64,000 nt of DNA. It comes from Paulinella micropora (Eukaryota; Cercozoa; Imbricatea; Euglyphida; Paulinellidae). Both the position numbers and the translations under genes were made by a program. Location of the stretch: positions 136,501 to 200,500 of the forward strand of contig WBZZ01006702.1 in the NCBI GenBank assembly GCA_019918135.1, written 5' to 3'. Shown in pieces: positions 26,359-38,231 of the stretch. The notes under the pieces are model-generated. The model ran no database searches. It was given only the letters and a program-made list of their open reading frames with translations, and was not told the DNA's origin. Every line of letters starts with the position of its first letter. The stretch's first letter is position 1.

Positions 26359-27399
26359 ATGGCGGCCACCGAGTGCTGTGGCAAGCGGTGCCGCTCGATG
26401 TCTGAGGAGGCTTGCGCAGGAGAGGCAACCAATGCGCAGGAGAGTCTGTTGCCAGCACCAAAGCCAAGCACCCCGTCAACGCGCGGTACTCCAGAAGAAA
26501 TCCAGACCTGCCAGGATAGGATTGCGCGCCACGAAAGCGAGATTCGGGCGCTGCATGATGCACAACAGAGACTACATAAACGGTTGAGCAGGCCAGCCAC
26601 AATCTCACCCATTGAGCTCCACAAAAAAATCCCCGGCAGTGTAGTCAGAGCCATGGGCATCAGACCACGGGACATCATCACGGGGGATAAGCTTAAGGGG
26701 GAGAAGCTCGCAGAAGCTCGCTTAACGCGTGTGAATCAAACTTTCCAAGAGCTACGCAAAAGCTGGGGGCGTTGGTGGGAACAAGTCAAGAGTGTTTGCC
26801 AGAAATGCGAGGATCAGCGAAAATTATGGTACACGAATTTAGCAGAACTGGAAGTTCTGGCCCAAACAATGGTCGATAAGTCTAGCGGCAGAACTAAAGT
26901 CAAAGAATTCTGCCAAGAGTGGTTACAGGCGTGGCTGCGGTGGTGGCTGGATTCGGACGCAGAGGTTTGCCTGCCTGCGCTGGCTCTCTCGGTGGTGAAT
27001 GAGGAGCTGGACAGGCTGCAGCGTGAGCTGAAGCAACTGCAGAGAGCTCTAGACTACTACCAGAAACCCCCGCCGGACACGTCGCATCATCAGCTGCAGC
27101 AACAGCAACTCTTGCAGCTCGTGCAGCAACATCAACCGCGGCAGCAGCTATTGCAACAGGAGCCGCGGCAAGAGCAGCTCTTGCAGCGGCAACACGAGCT
27201 GCGGCAAGAGCAGCAGCGGCAAGAACGACTTCTACAGCGCCAGCAACAGCTCCTGCAGCAGCAGCAGCGACAGCTCTCGCAGCACCAGCGACAGCTCTTG
27301 GAGCAGCAGCAGCTTTTGCATCAGCTCCTAGCTTGTCAAAAGCAACAAGCCCCACAGAAGAATCCACTGGAAATTCTGGCACAGACGGCCCTACCTTGA
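26359..27399 (+). CDS. Gln-rich coiled-coil protein
   Basis: 346 residues from ATG 26359. A charged coiled coil at about 50-77 (QDRIARHESEIRALHDAQQR), a middle part rich in Trp (WGRWWEQVKSV, WLQAWLRWWLDS), then from about 240 a Gln/Leu/Arg repeat (RQEQLLQRQHELRQEQQRQ) encoded by CAG-rich sequence. No family is recognised. The Gln tract looks like microsatellite growth and could mediate assembly. A 5' gap of 150 bp to the divergent LRR gene holds the promoters of both. Confidence 0.65.
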   Translation: MAATECCGKRCRSMSEEACAGEATNAQESLLPAPKPSTPSTRGTPEEIQTCQDRIARHESEIRALHDAQQRLHKRLSRPATISPIELHKKIPGSVVRAMGIRPRDIITGDKLKGEKLAEARLTRVNQTFQELRKSWGRWWEQVKSVCQKCEDQRKLWYTNLAELEVLAQTMVDKSSGRTKVKEFCQEWLQAWLRWWLDSDAEVCLPALALSVVNEELDRLQRELKQLQRALDYYQKPPPDTSHHQLQQQQLLQLVQQHQPRQQLLQQEPRQEQLLQRQHELRQEQQRQERLLQRQQQLLQQQQRQLSQHQRQLLEQQQLLHQLLACQKQQAPQKNPLEILAQTALP

Positions 27400-27615
27400 T
27401 CCACACTAACAAGAAGAAAAAAAGAACATTATTGTATTGTTTTCTTTTTCTCTCTTGCTTCCGGGCGCCGAAACAATTCAGCGTACTACGCTTAATTAAA
27501 TTTCGACAATCTTCATCAGACCATGAGCCTCACCCCGCAGTTTCACATAAATTCTATCAAGGAAATTGGATTTCTTTTTAATCAGGCCCAAAGTTCTAGC
27601 CCGCGTAATAATTAA

Positions 27616-28644
27616 TCAGGGAGCTTGCAGGGAAGCGCCGGGCCCGTACGTTAAGACCGAATTGATGCTGCCCTTTTCGATTACAGCTAGAAAAAGCTGT
27701 GCAAAGCCTAGTCCGTGCTTGCGCGCGCATTCGACCGCATGCCCATAGCCCGGGACACGCCGTAGCTCAGCCGCCGTCGCTGACGACGACGACGATGACG
27801 ACGAGCGCGACCACTGAGTCGTCATCGTGTCCAGGCGCTGCCCAAGCTCCAGACACGCAGCCCCGGAATCCAGACTGCGCCCTTCGGCGAACAAACGCCC
27901 GGCCAAACGGCATAGGCCTTCCTCAGAGCGGCTATCAAGATCTGCAACGTAGCGCCCACTGTCTGGTGTCAGACAGTTGCGATGTTTCGTTACATAATGA
28001 GCGACTATGTGCACAAGTTCATGCATGACTGTATTTTGCAGCTCTGCTGCGCTGGCCAGCGCAGCTGGATAAACGGAAATAGACTTGATGCAAGCCAGCA
28101 AATTTGTGTCCTTGTCAAAGGCGCTCAGACGAGATCTGCCCACGCATTGTATGCGCGTAGCTCCTAGCACACACTGCACACCCTCTGTGTGCTGCTCATG
28201 ACGGTCGTGGTTGGCTGGACGGATCTTGCCTGCCAGCGCCTGCGCTGATCCGTCCTGGAACACCAGTAGGCCTTGCTGGCGCAGGCAGCCATCAAGTTCC
28301 GCGATCGCCCTTTGTGCAATCGCTACCAGGTCGCATGCTCCTCCTGGCTGACCGCCGGATAGAGGGGCCGGTAAGGGTGGGGAAGAAGGCATGGGCTCAC
28401 CCGCGCGGGCAGGAGGGGGAGGAGCAGCACGGTGCCCCCCGTCGGGTTGAGGAGCAACGGAGGGGGGAAAGAGCGGGCGGAATTGCTTTTTTCTTCTAGG
28501 TCGCACCCCACTTGGCCTGCTAAACAATTGCACACGCAGCTCTCTGATTTCCGAGCGTGTGAGCTTACGCTCGTCACCCGGGGGCTGGCTTTCACCCGGA
28601 TTGGTGCGTCTTCGTTTGCTCGTCACAGCTTTGGTGTGTTTCAT
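27616..28644 (-). CDS. HExxH zinc metallopeptidase (SprT/WLM-like)
   Basis: 342 residues from ATG 28644. The first 100 residues are basic and Pro-rich, probably disordered. The catalytic motif is HELVH (His208, Glu209, His212) in the context NTVMHELVHIVAHYV, with a downstream GYGHAVECARKHGLGF in which His302 or His310 may be the third zinc ligand, as in SprT and WLM families (HG-x-x-F/W). Those families cut DNA-protein crosslinks or act on SUMO/ubiquitin-linked proteins. A Ser-rich run at about 280-288 precedes the third-ligand region. The substrate cannot be inferred. Confidence 0.72.
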   Translation of the reverse strand: MKHTKAVTSKRRRTNPGESQPPGDERKLTRSEIRELRVQLFSRPSGVRPRRKKQFRPLFPPSVAPQPDGGHRAAPPPPARAGEPMPSSPPLPAPLSGGQPGGACDLVAIAQRAIAELDGCLRQQGLLVFQDGSAQALAGKIRPANHDRHEQHTEGVQCVLGATRIQCVGRSRLSAFDKDTNLLACIKSISVYPAALASAAELQNTVMHELVHIVAHYVTKHRNCLTPDSGRYVADLDSRSEEGLCRLAGRLFAEGRSLDSGAACLELGQRLDTMTTQWSRSSSSSSSSATAAELRRVPGYGHAVECARKHGLGFAQLFLAVIEKGSINSVLTYGPGASLQAP

Positions 28645-29354
28645 GCTGGGGGGTTTGGCGTTGACGACTAGTCCCGGCAGCCTTGTTTACACACTAAAAC
28701 CCGCCAAAGTTCCATCAGCATCATCGACGCATCTGCTGCCCCCCCCCCCTCCCCTCGCAGAAGGGGGGGGGGGGGGTGCGCCGCCCCACTCTAGCCACGC
28801 GCTGGCTCCGCTGCGCAGCAACCCCCCCCCCCCCTCTTTTTGTGTCGCCAGAGAAGGGGGGAGGACAAAAGCTATCTCCTCACTCAGAACATCCGCGCTA
28901 GAAACTATATGTGCTAGTGTTTCGGGTCCACCTAGTGTACTTGCTGTCGCCACCACTGGTTGGATCTGAAACACACTGTCGGGGTTGGTAATTATACAAA
29001 AACATATACTTCAGCAGCTTTGTCATAAAAAGACAAGCCTTGTCTGGCCTCCGTGCCCTGATCGCCCCAGGTCCAGCTCAGATTTATGGTGTAGCAAAAA
29101 AAATTGTTTTCCGTTGGCCAAGCGAGGAAATGGTATTACGCCTGCATGTAGGAGTTTCAAGGGGGGGCCAAAGGAACACAAGGTGTTCTTTTCTCAATAT
29201 GTCGTTTGCTAGATCTGCCGTGAACAAAAAAGAAAATCAGAAATTTCAGGAATGAGGTTTTCTTTTTTTCTTTCTTTTAATTAAAAAACTTGCAGAATGA
29301 AGGCACATGCTATTCGTTCTTAGTCAGGACAGCCGGCGCTCGCCACTACTTTTT
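28645..29354. other. Intergenic region with C/G runs and a doubtful frame
   Basis: Poly-C and poly-G runs fill 28738-28835. A minus-strand frame from 28974 has a natural first 45 residues (opening MFQIQPVVATASTLGGP) before entering the runs. A plus-strand frame 29040-29255 (TTG-opened, ALIAPGPAQIYGVAKKIVFRW) also reads like protein. Either may be a remnant, and neither is firm. Confidence 0.25.
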
Positions 29355-31844
29355 TTAATACAAGTTATACCCCCTGCACGTGAATTGCAGGTTCAATCCC
29401 CAACCCCCAGTATTGTCCGTACGTCTAACAGTGAGGGTGGCTGAGTAAGGCGAGTAGTTGTTCGTAAAGGAAACTGCAAACGTGTCAGAATAAGTACCGA
29501 CATAAGGCCCCCAGTTAGCTTTGTTGACAGGATTAGGGCACGAAATGAGGTGATTATAAGGATAAGTGAGAGTGATCGAATTTGTGCTCGACGCCCCGAT
29601 ATTGTAGATAATGTTGCTGACGTACGGCGTCTGGGTGGGCGTGACGCTCGGAGATGCAGTCGGCGTCACCGTCTGCGTGGGTGTCACTGAAATCGTCGGC
29701 GTCCCCGTCTGCGTGGCACTAGGAGATCTCGTCGGTGTCATGGTCTGTGTAAACGAGCAGGACGGCGTCGCGGAATTCGTGGGCGTCGCCGACTGACTAG
29801 CGGTCACGGATCGGCTGGGGGTGGGTGTGTTGCTGCGACTAGAGTACAGCGAAAGGGTAGGCGACGGCGTGGCACTACAGGTCGGCGTGAGGCTGACGGT
29901 AGACGAGCGCGTGGCGGAGGCGGTCAGGCTGGGGCTTGGCGTTGGGGTCGCGCTGGCGCTGCTAGTTGGGGTGGGGGTGTTGGTAAGCGACGGGCTGGGC
30001 GTCTGGCTGGGCAGCTCGCACGAGGGTACATCCAGGGTGACCCTGAGGTCGCCAAGAATGGCGGATGAGCTGCACATAAAGTTGTAGATTGAGTACCAAT
30101 GGAAATTGCGCAGGATGACGAAGCGGTACGCGTTGTAAGTAGCGGGGAGCGACGGATCCAAGGTTAGTGTTCTGCTCTGCTCGGGGGCCCAGCCGCTCCA
30201 GAGACCGCTTGTAGCGAGGTAGGTCCAGTCTACGCCGCCGTTGCTAGAGCCCAAGACTACCAGCTCCGAAACAGCGGAGTGGGACGGGCAGCCCGCGTTG
30301 TCAGTACAGCCGCCTTGGTTATTAGGAGTGATAAGCGCCGGGTTGCTGATCACACTGACAGAGAAAATCCGCGCTGAGTTGCCCCAGGTCTGGTTGAAGT
30401 TAACGTAAGCTCCTGCGTAGCTGGCCCCGTTGGCAGCCACGGTGACCGGCGCGAGGATGCTGGCTGGGAAATTGCAAAACCCACCGCTGCTGCCGCTGCT
30501 GGCCTGGCCGTAGTTGCTACCGCTGTTCCAGTGCGTAGAGGCCAGGCCGTCCACGACACTGCGTGCCTGCTGCTGCTGTGCCGCAGAGCCCCCGCTAACT
30601 TGGACTTGCCAGCCGTACAGGTAGTCGGGCGACGTCAATTCCTGGGCGCCGGCCCGCACGTAACCTGGCGCGCACGTGCAGGAGGGGCCCGCGCCGCCCG
30701 GCGTATTGCTGCAAACCCCGTTGGGCCCACAGCCTCCGTTGTTGGGCAAAGCACAATAGCCCGCGTTGGGCGACCCTAAGGGGGTTAGGCTACCTGACGC
30801 CGTGGCTGTCAACAAAGAGTTGGGGCTCCGGGACGCGGTCGGGGTAGTAGTACTAGTAGTACTAGTAGTAAGCGTGACGACAGAGGCGGACGTCGTCACG
30901 GGCTGCGTAGCCTGCACCGAGGGCGTGGGCGTCGTCGTCACAGAGGTTGTCATGGACGCGGTTACCGTAGTAGTAGTAGTACTAGTAGTACTAGTAGTAG
31001 TAGTAGAGGTACTAGCAAGCATGACGGGGGCGGACGTCGTCGTCGTTGTTACGGGCGGCGCGACCTGCACTGAGGGCGTGGGCGTCACGGAGGGTGTGTT
31101 GGTGGATTCAAACTTATTGCAGGACGCTTCCTGTTCCAGCAGGGAGACCTCCAGGTGGCCAAACGCCGCCCGCGCCCTGCAGCCTGCTGCTGCAGCACGC
31201 TGATACGCAGCGGGGAAAATAAAACGAAAGCGGCTATAAAAAGCATTACCTATTACCGTGTCGGTCCCGGGGCCGGCGGGGATGTTCCACCCCTTTTGCG
31301 TACCGTCGCCGTCGTCAGGCGCAAGGGCTGCTTTGTACACGGTGCTCCAACTCTGGCCCCCGTCGCGAGAACCTACAAGGTGGATTTCAGACAGCAAGGC
31401 AAGCGCCCCGTCGTCGTCGGTGCCCGCCGGTTGCGGCGGGTACAGAGCTAGGCTGCGCAGCCCCACGCGCCGAGCTTGGGGGCCCGTAAGTTCCAAGTAT
31501 TCGCCGAGCACTCCGCTTGCGCGGGAGTCAACGTTCGGCGTAGTAGCGGCAGCCGCCGCGCTGGCGGTGGAGCTCGCGGCGCAGGAGGCGGCAGTAAGCC
31601 GCCAGCCCCCGGACTCTACTGCAAGTAGCCCGGCGGGTGGTACTAGCGTGTAGCGGGCCCGCCCCCAAGAATAGCCCGGACGGCACCAGACCTGGCTGAG
31701 GTTGCCACTCAGCCTGGCTACCCTCTCCACCAACCCCTCGGTTTTCGCCTGCGCCAGATTCAAGCCCGACCAGCTGCTAAGCAAGTTGGCGTCCAGGGTG
31801 TCTACGCCCGCAAACAGGTAACTGACATCCGTCGCCTGCGACAT
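29355..31844 (-). pseudogene. Surface protein A, main part
   Basis: 829 residues in one frame. After the BspA-like part come a beta-rich domain, a Thr-rich stretch (30840-31015, minus-strand ACT repeats), an EGF-like module (CALPNNGGCGPNGVCSN), a discoidin-like domain (YGWQVQVSGG ... LVVLGSSNGGVDWTYLATSG ... YNAYRFVILRNFHWY), a long Thr/Ser/Pro mucin-like stalk, and a terminal beta-domain ending GWGLNLQFTCRGYNLY. It is separated from its signal-peptide part (32003-32680) by a nonsense codon and a one-base loss between 31870 and 32003. It probably encoded an extracellular or virion-surface adhesin. Confidence 0.7.
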
Positions 31845-32002
31845 GTTCCACGGGAGGCTGTCCGTAATCCGCAGCTTGGACGCGTTCAGAAAGCCCCGCT
31901 AAAGTTGCGCGCCGAGGACAGATCCAGCTTGCTCAGCCCGGGAATCTCTTCGGCCCCGCTGCCCGCGAAGGCCAGCGCCAGGCTCGTCACGCGCGAGGTT
32001 TT

Positions 32003-32680
32003 TCAGCCCCGTACGTCCGGAACCAAACGGGGCGACCAGGCCAGCATACCCGTCAGGTCCTCGGCGTCGCGAACGCGCAGCCCACTCATGTCGAGGAGCA
32101 GCCCGGGGAGCTCCGCAAACGAGTAGCTCCAGTTGCGCACCAGCTCCGCGTCCTGCAGCCGTGACAGGGCGGGTAGTTCCAGCAGCCCTTGTGCGCGGTA
32201 GAAGTGCTGCCCGCCAGTACGCGCCAGTCGCAGACCTCCCCACTGTACTATGCGCTCCACCACCATCCCCGTGGGGTTGCGCTCCCGCCACGCGGGCGTC
32301 ATCGCCCAGTCGGGCACCACGCCAGTGACCACGACGTCGTACGTGCCCTGTGCTGGGTACGCGTGTTCGCACTTCCCGCCCGCGCCCCGGTCGGGGCAGG
32401 TGCTTTGCGTTCCGTCCCCCCAGTCCACCTTGTACAACGCCGGCTGTTCCTGCTCTTGCAGCCGGCGCGCCCGTGCGCGCGTGCGCTGGGCAGTGGCAGG
32501 CCCCGCAGGCATCTCAAAGCGCAGGCCGCCCCGGCCGTCAAGCTGGCTTACGGTAAATAGAAGCGGCTCCTTGGATTTCCAGCCGCACCAAGGGGGGCGG
32601 GGGGACGCGTGGGCTGTATCCAGCGCCCAACACAGCCATAACCCCAGTAGAAATAAGCTACGAGTGGCAGCCCTTGCCAT
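32003..32680 (-). pseudogene. Surface protein A, signal peptide and N-terminal part
   Basis: ATG 32680 opens a clear signal peptide (ATRSLFLLGLWLCWALDTAHA). The BspA/DUF285-like N-terminal domain follows, with TGGQHFYRA and the LLELPALSRLQDAELVRNW segment shared with B and C. The frame ends at a TGA where B has TGG (ggc-tga-aaa against ggc-tgg-gaa), so this is substitution, not length change. About 100 bases on, one base is missing compared with B (agcggggcttt against agcgggagcttt). Confidence 0.72.
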
Positions 32681-32980
32681 TTGTCACTGAATCTGGTTGT
32701 TGTAGTAGTAGTACTTCTTTTTGACTGGCTTTCTTTTTTCCCCCTTTTTGCTCTGTCCTTTAAGTCTCTTGAGAGAGGTCTGCACACCAAAACAAGATAA
32801 CACCTCCCCCTCTCATTCCCCCGAAACGAGAGGGGGAGGAGGGAAAGAAAGGGGGGGGACGGGGGGGGGGGGAGAAAAGAAGAGCAGAGGGGAAGGGGGG
32901 GGGGGGAGACAACTTGCTACCCCCCCCCCCCGCGCAAAAAAAAGAGAAAAAAAAATGTTTTTGGTTGACAAAAGAAAATT
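32681..32980. other. Gap between surface genes A and B
   Basis: Plus-strand pyrimidine stretch, then purine tract with G runs (32850-32910) and a C run at 32921-32932. It includes the upstream region of gene A, related to the upstream regions of B and C near the ATG. No separate gene is seen. Confidence 0.35.
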
Positions 32981-33641
32981 CAGCCCCCCGGGTTCCGCCA
33001 GGAATGGCGGGGCGTAGCGCTTCGTAGCACCACTCGTTGAAAAACATGTCGTCTACCGTAGCTTGACCAGAGGTGCTGGGCTGTATTTGGGTGATGACAA
33101 ATCTGTAGTGGGAGTACATGGCGGGGTTATCAATGACACAGGTTTTCTCGTGCCCCAGCCATAATGGAGGGAGGTTGGTCTGCGGTGACAGAATGTCCCA
33201 GTTGACTAAGTCGTACCCGCCCAGCAGCGCAAAGCTGACGGGAGTGCCGGCACACACCCCGTGCGCGTTGGTTGTCTGCCGACAGCCAAAGGAGTAGCTA
33301 GTGATCACTCTATCCGACGAGTGCGAGAGCTGCACCCACTCCCCCGCCATGCCCGCGCTGCTCTTAGTGCCCAGGTAGGCGCCAGTTGCCACGTCGTAGG
33401 CATTGTCCGAGGCCCATCTAGACGCGCCCGTGTAAGCGCCCACAAGCGCCCAGAGAAAGGCCGAGCTACCGCTCTGCGAAAGCGTCCAGGACTTGTACGT
33501 CAGAGAGGTAAACCAATCCGAGTAAAAGGCTCGGTTCACCCTGCGGCAGTCGCTGTCAGACGGCCACATGGCGCATTCGTTTTGCTGGTAGCAGCCCTGC
33601 CCCAGGCCCCCCCGAGCCGCGCCCTGGCATCGCAGGTGCAA
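32760..33641 (-). pseudogene. Surface protein B, C-terminal part
   Basis: Continues B after a frame change at a C7 run (about 33608-33614): CYQQNECAMWPSDSDC, then a discoidin-like domain (GYDLVNWDILSPQT ... YSHYRFVITQIQPS). Credible protein ends near 33000. The remaining frame runs through G/C-rich filler, so the true stop is uncertain. Confidence 0.5.
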
Positions 33642-35614
33642 TTGTAGCTGCTAACAGGAACATTGGCGCAGCTAGGGCAGCACCATTCCCGCAGCCAAAG
33701 GCGTTGGATCGCTACATTCGAAGCGCCGCCACTCTTAGACACAACAAACCGGTACACATTGTAGGGCCCTGGCTGGTCAATAAAAAATCGTTGCCTGGCG
33801 AGCCCCGCCGACCAGCTGATGGCCGGTCTGTGCAGCAGCGTGGTCCAGTTCGTGCCGCCGTCTCTGCTAGCTAGCAGAGTAAAGTTGCGTGGAGACCGAG
33901 CTAAAGCCGCGGTCGCCTGCATGATGAACTGGGTGATGACACGTGGAACACTGATTTGCACCTGAATGTATTCTCCTGGAACACCAGCGGTGTTGACGCC
34001 GCCAGCGTAGATTCCGGACCCGGATACATACGTACCAGCCACGCACCGCCAGCCTTCACTGTAGACAAATTCTGCAAACGCCGAGCCGGCGACAGTGCCT
34101 TCTGACGAAGCACTTATGGTATAGGTGGCTGAGGCGGTGCTCAAGGTGTTGGAACTGAATGAGGTAGTCTCGAGAGTCTGGTCGCAAGCGCTGGTCCAGG
34201 CGGTGCACTCGTTGATCTGCGGGCTGGGGCTGGGCGTGAGCGAGCTCGTGGCCGTCACGGACGGTGTGGCGGACGGCGTCACGGCTGGTGTCACGGACGG
34301 TGTGACGGAGCGAGTGGACGTGATTGAGAGAGTGGGCGTCGCGGACGGTGTCGAGGAGGCGAGGATACAAACAGGGGCTTCAATAGTTATCAGGAGGTCG
34401 CCCAAGCGCGGGTTGGGCAAACACGGCGTCCCCGTATAAGAGATCCAGTGTTGATACACCACGAAGCGATAGGCAGTGTAACCTGACGACGAGGAGGTCA
34501 GAGCCACGCCCCTTTGCTGCCCCGCGGCCCAGCTCGTCCAACCGCCGGCTGTTGCTAGCAGGGCCCAGCCGGAGTTGCTGGCGGGATTGTTCGAGGCATA
34601 GATTTGCAACGCCTCCACGGCAGCAATCTCCAGGCACCCAGCAAACAGTGCGCAGTTGTTACTGGGACCGAAAGACACAGTGCGCTGGGTAGCCACGACT
34701 CCAACCGACCACAGCCTGGCGGAAACGTTGTCGGACTTGGTTAGCTGTACGTAAGCCCCGAAAACGTTATTTGTCACTGGCCCGGCACTAGCTACGCTGG
34801 CGCTGATTGTCCACCCCCACGAGCTGCCGAGCGATGTTAGTTGGCTCTGGTTGACGTAGCCCGCGTTGCATGTGCAGTAGAAGGAGCCACGCGTGTTGGT
34901 GCAGCCGCCGTTGGCGGTACAGCCACCGTTGTTGGCGGCGGTGCACTCGTTGACGTCTGGCGATGCGGACGGCGTCACGGACGGCGTCGCCGACTGGCTA
35001 GCTTGCACAGATTGGCTGGAAGTGAGTGAATTCGTGGGGCTGTTGGTGGGCGTGTTGCTGCGGCTGGAGTACAGCGAAGGGGTAGGCGACGACGTGGAGC
35101 TACCGGTCGGCGTGAGGCTGACGGTAGATGAACGCGTGGCGGAGGCGGTCAGGCTGGGGCTGGGCGTCGGGCTCGCGCGGGCGCTGCGAGTCGGGCTGGG
35201 GGTGGGGGTGTTGCTACGCGACAGGCTGGGCGACTGGCTGGGCAGCTCGCACGAGGGGACGTTCAGCGTGACCCTGAGGCCGCCGAAGATGGCGGAGGAG
35301 CTGCACATCGAGTTGTAGACTGGGTACCAATGAAAATTGCGCAAGATGACAAAACGGTACGCGTTGTAAGTAGCAGGAAGCGACGGATCCAAGGTTAGTG
35401 TTCTGGTCTGCTCGGGGGCCCAGTTGCTCCAGAGACCGCTCGTAGCCAGGTAGGTCCAGTTTGTGCCACCGTTGCTAGAGCCCAGAACTACCAGTTCCGA
35501 GACGGCGGAGTACCCGGCGCTCATCACGCTGACAGCGAATAGCCGCGCCGAGCTGCCCCAGGTCTGGTTGAAGTTTACGTAGGCTCCTGCGTAGCTGGCC
35601 CCGTTGGTAGCCAC
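33536..35614 (-). pseudogene. Surface protein B, middle part
   Basis: Holds a discoidin-like domain (GAYVNFNQTWGSSARLF ... LVVLGSSNGGTNWTYLATSG), a Ser/Thr/Pro stalk, a calcium-binding EGF module (DVNECTAANNGGCTANGGC ... FYCTCNAGY), a second discoidin-like unit, another stalk with an incomplete EGF start (INECTAWTSACDQ), and a third discoidin-like unit. It begins without its own start, just after a frame change near 35630. Confidence 0.62.
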
Positions 35615-36221
35615 TGCGACCGGCGCGAGGCTGCCGCGGTGAAATTACAAAACCCGTCGGTGGCGCCGGTGGTGGTGGACTGGCCGTAGTTGCCACCACT
35701 GTCCCAGAGCGTAGAGGCCAGGCCGTCCACAGCATTGCTTGCTTGCTGCTGTACTGAAGAGGCACCACTAACCTGGACTTGCCAGCCGTACAGGTAGTCG
35801 GGCCACGTCAATTCTTGAGCGCCGGCCCGAACGTAGCCGGGCGCGCACGTACAGTAGGGGACCGTGCCGCCCGGCGTATTGTTGCAAACCCCGTTGGGCC
35901 CACAGCCTCCGTTGTTGGGCAGATCACAGTAGCCCACGTTGGGGGACCCTGACCCTGAGGGGGTTAGGCTGCCTGGCGCCGTGACCGTCGGCAAAGAGAA
36001 GCTGGGGCTCCGGGACGTGGTCGGTGTAGTAGTAGTAGTAGTTGAGGAGGTACTGGTAGTGCTAGTAACAGTAGTAGTGCTAGGCGTGACGACGGAAGCG
36101 GACGTCGTCAAGGGCGGCATGACTTGCCCCGAGGGCGTGAACGTAGGCGTGGGCGACACCGAATTTGTCGAGATTACCACCGCGGGCGTCACTGACGACG
36201 ACGCGGTAGTACTAGTAGTAC

Positions 36222-36295
<74 letters not shown>

Positions 36296-37530
36296 AGCGT
36301 GATGGGGGCGGACGTTGTCGTCGTCGTCGTCACGGGCGGCGTGACTTGCACCGAGGGCGTGGGCGTCACGGAGGGTGTTACGACGACGGATTCAAAACTA
36401 TTGCAGGACGCTTCCTGTTCCAGCAGGGAGACCTCTAGGTAGTCAAGCGCTGCCTGCGTCGTGCAGCCTACGCCTGCGGCAGCGCGCTGGTAAGCAGCGG
36501 GGAAAATAAAGCGAAAGCGACTATAGAAGGCACTACCTATTACCGCGTCGGTCCCAGGGCTGGCGTTGATGTTCCACCCCTGCGAGAAATCAGGCGCGGG
36601 GGGCGCCTTGTACACGGTGCTCCAGCCTCGACCCCCATCTTCACGAGAACCTACTATGTGGATTTCGGGCAGCCCGGCAAACGCCCCGTCGGTGCCCGCC
36701 GGCTGGAACGGGTACAGAACTAGGCTGCGCAGCCCCACGCGCCGGACTTGAGAGCCCGAGCGCGTAAGTTCCAGGTATTCGCCGGGCACAGCACTTGCGC
36801 GGGAGTCTACGCCCGGCGTAGTGGTGGCAGTCGCCGCGCTGGCGGCGTTGGCGTTATTGCCGCAGGAGGCAGTAAGCTTCCAGCCCCCAAACTCTAATTC
36901 AGGTAACCCGGCGGGCTGCTCTCTTTTTTGTACTAGCGTGTAGCGGGCCCGCCCCCAAAAATAGCCCGGGCGGCACAAGATCTGGCTGAGTTTTCCACTC
37001 AGCCTAGCTACCCCCTCCACCAAACCATCGGTTTTCGTCTGCGCAAGATTAAAGCCCGACCAGCTGCTAATCAGGTTGGCGTCCAAGGTGTCTACGCCCG
37101 CAAACATATAACTAACATCCGTCGCCTGCGACATGTTCCACGGGAGGCTGCCCGTAATTCGCAGCTTGGAGGCGTTCAGAAAGCTCCCGCTAAAGTTGCG
37201 CGCCGAGGACAAGCTCAACTTGCTCAGCCCGGCAATCTCCTCGGCCCCGCTGCCCGCGAAGGTCAGCGCCAGGCTCGTCACGCGCGAAGTTTCCCAGCCC
37301 CGTACGTCTGGGACCAAACGATGCGACCAGGCCAGCATGCCCGTCAGGTCCTCCGCGTCGCCAACGCGCAGCCCACTCATGTTGAGGAGCAACCCGGGGA
37401 GCTCCGCGAACGAGTAGCTCCAGTTGCGCACCAGCTCCGCGTCCTGCAGCCGTGACAGGGCGGGTAGCTCTAGCAGCCCCCGTGCGCGGTAGAAGTGCTG
37501 CCCGCCAGTGCGCGCCAGTCGCAGACCCCC
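35575..37530 (-). pseudogene. Surface protein B, N-terminal half
   Basis: Reads from GGLRLARTGGQHFY (about 37530) through the BspA-like domain, two beta-rich units, a poly-Thr stretch encoded by a long (GTA)n run (about 36206-36296), and an EGF module (CDLPNNGGCGPNGVCNN) into a discoidin-like start. It is more than half identical to gene A over this part. Frame changes bound it on both sides: near 37530 one G seems missing from a G6 run, and near 35630 the frame moves. Confidence 0.65.
36206..36296. repeat. (GTA)n trinucleotide run inside gene B
   Basis: An almost pure GTA/TAC run of roughly 90 bases encoding Thr on the minus strand. Gene A has a shorter version at 30842-31015. It is typical slippage growth. 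Confidence 0.9.
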
Positions 37531-37971
37531 CATTGTACTATGCGCTCCACCACCATCCCCGTGGGGTTTCGCTCCCGCCACGCGGGCGTCATCGCCCAGT
37601 CTGACACCACGCCAGTGGCAACGACGTCGTACGTGCCCTGTGCTGGGTACGTGTGTTCGCACTTCCCGCCCGCGCCCTGGTCGGGGCAGGTGCTTTGCGT
37701 TCCGTCCCCCCAGTCCACCTTGTACAACGCCGGCTGTTCCTGCTCTTGCAGCCGGCGTGCCCGTGCGCGCGTGCGCGGAGCAGCAACAAGCCCCGCAGGC
37801 ATCTCAAAGCGCAAACCGCCCGGGCTGTTTAACTGGCTTACGGTAAATAGAAGCGGCTCCGCGGATTTCCAGCTGCACCAGGGGGGGGGCGGGGGACGCG
37901 TGGGCTGCATCCAGCGCCCAACACAGCCATACCCCCAGTAGAAATAAGCTACGAGTGGCAGCCCTTGGCAT
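37470..37971 (-). pseudogene. Surface protein B, signal peptide and start
   Basis: ATG 37971 opens a signal peptide very like those of A and C (ATRSLFLLGVWLCWALDAAHA). The frame is lost at a C run just after it (37876-37885 on the plus strand) and regained at about 37880 (PPWCSWKSAEPLLFTVSQL). It is lost again near 37530. Confidence 0.65.
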
Positions 37972-38231
37972 CGTCTCCAGCTACCTCCTGCAGAGGCTCC
38001 GTCTTTGCCACAAGCTGGAATCTGGTTGTTGTTGTTTTTTTGTTGTAGTCTTTGCTGTGCTTTTTTTTCGTCTCTTACTTTTAATCTCTGGAAGGGGGGG
38101 AGGACGGGGGGGGAAAGGGTTGTTAGAATTCTCTCCCCCCCCGCGTCCCCCCTTCGGCGGGCCTGGGGGCGCGGCGGGCATGTACCGTGACGCCGCCAAC
38201 TTCGGAAAAGAAAGGTTTTAATAAGAATCAG
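37972..38231. promoter_or_regulatory. Upstream region of surface gene B, conserved with C
   Basis: About 120 bases before the ATG of B (agctacctcctgcag ... agctggaatctggttgttg ... cttttaatctct) match the region before C (45325-45440) closely and that before A partly. Either the duplication included the promoter, or regulation is under selection. A purine/pyrimidine tract follows. Confidence 0.45.

Noticed and set aside
30766..31203. Plus-strand Val-rich frames opposite the surface genes (also 35939-36442 and 43154-43843)
   Set aside because: Antisense of Thr/Ser-rich stalks, where trinucleotide repeats keep all frames open.
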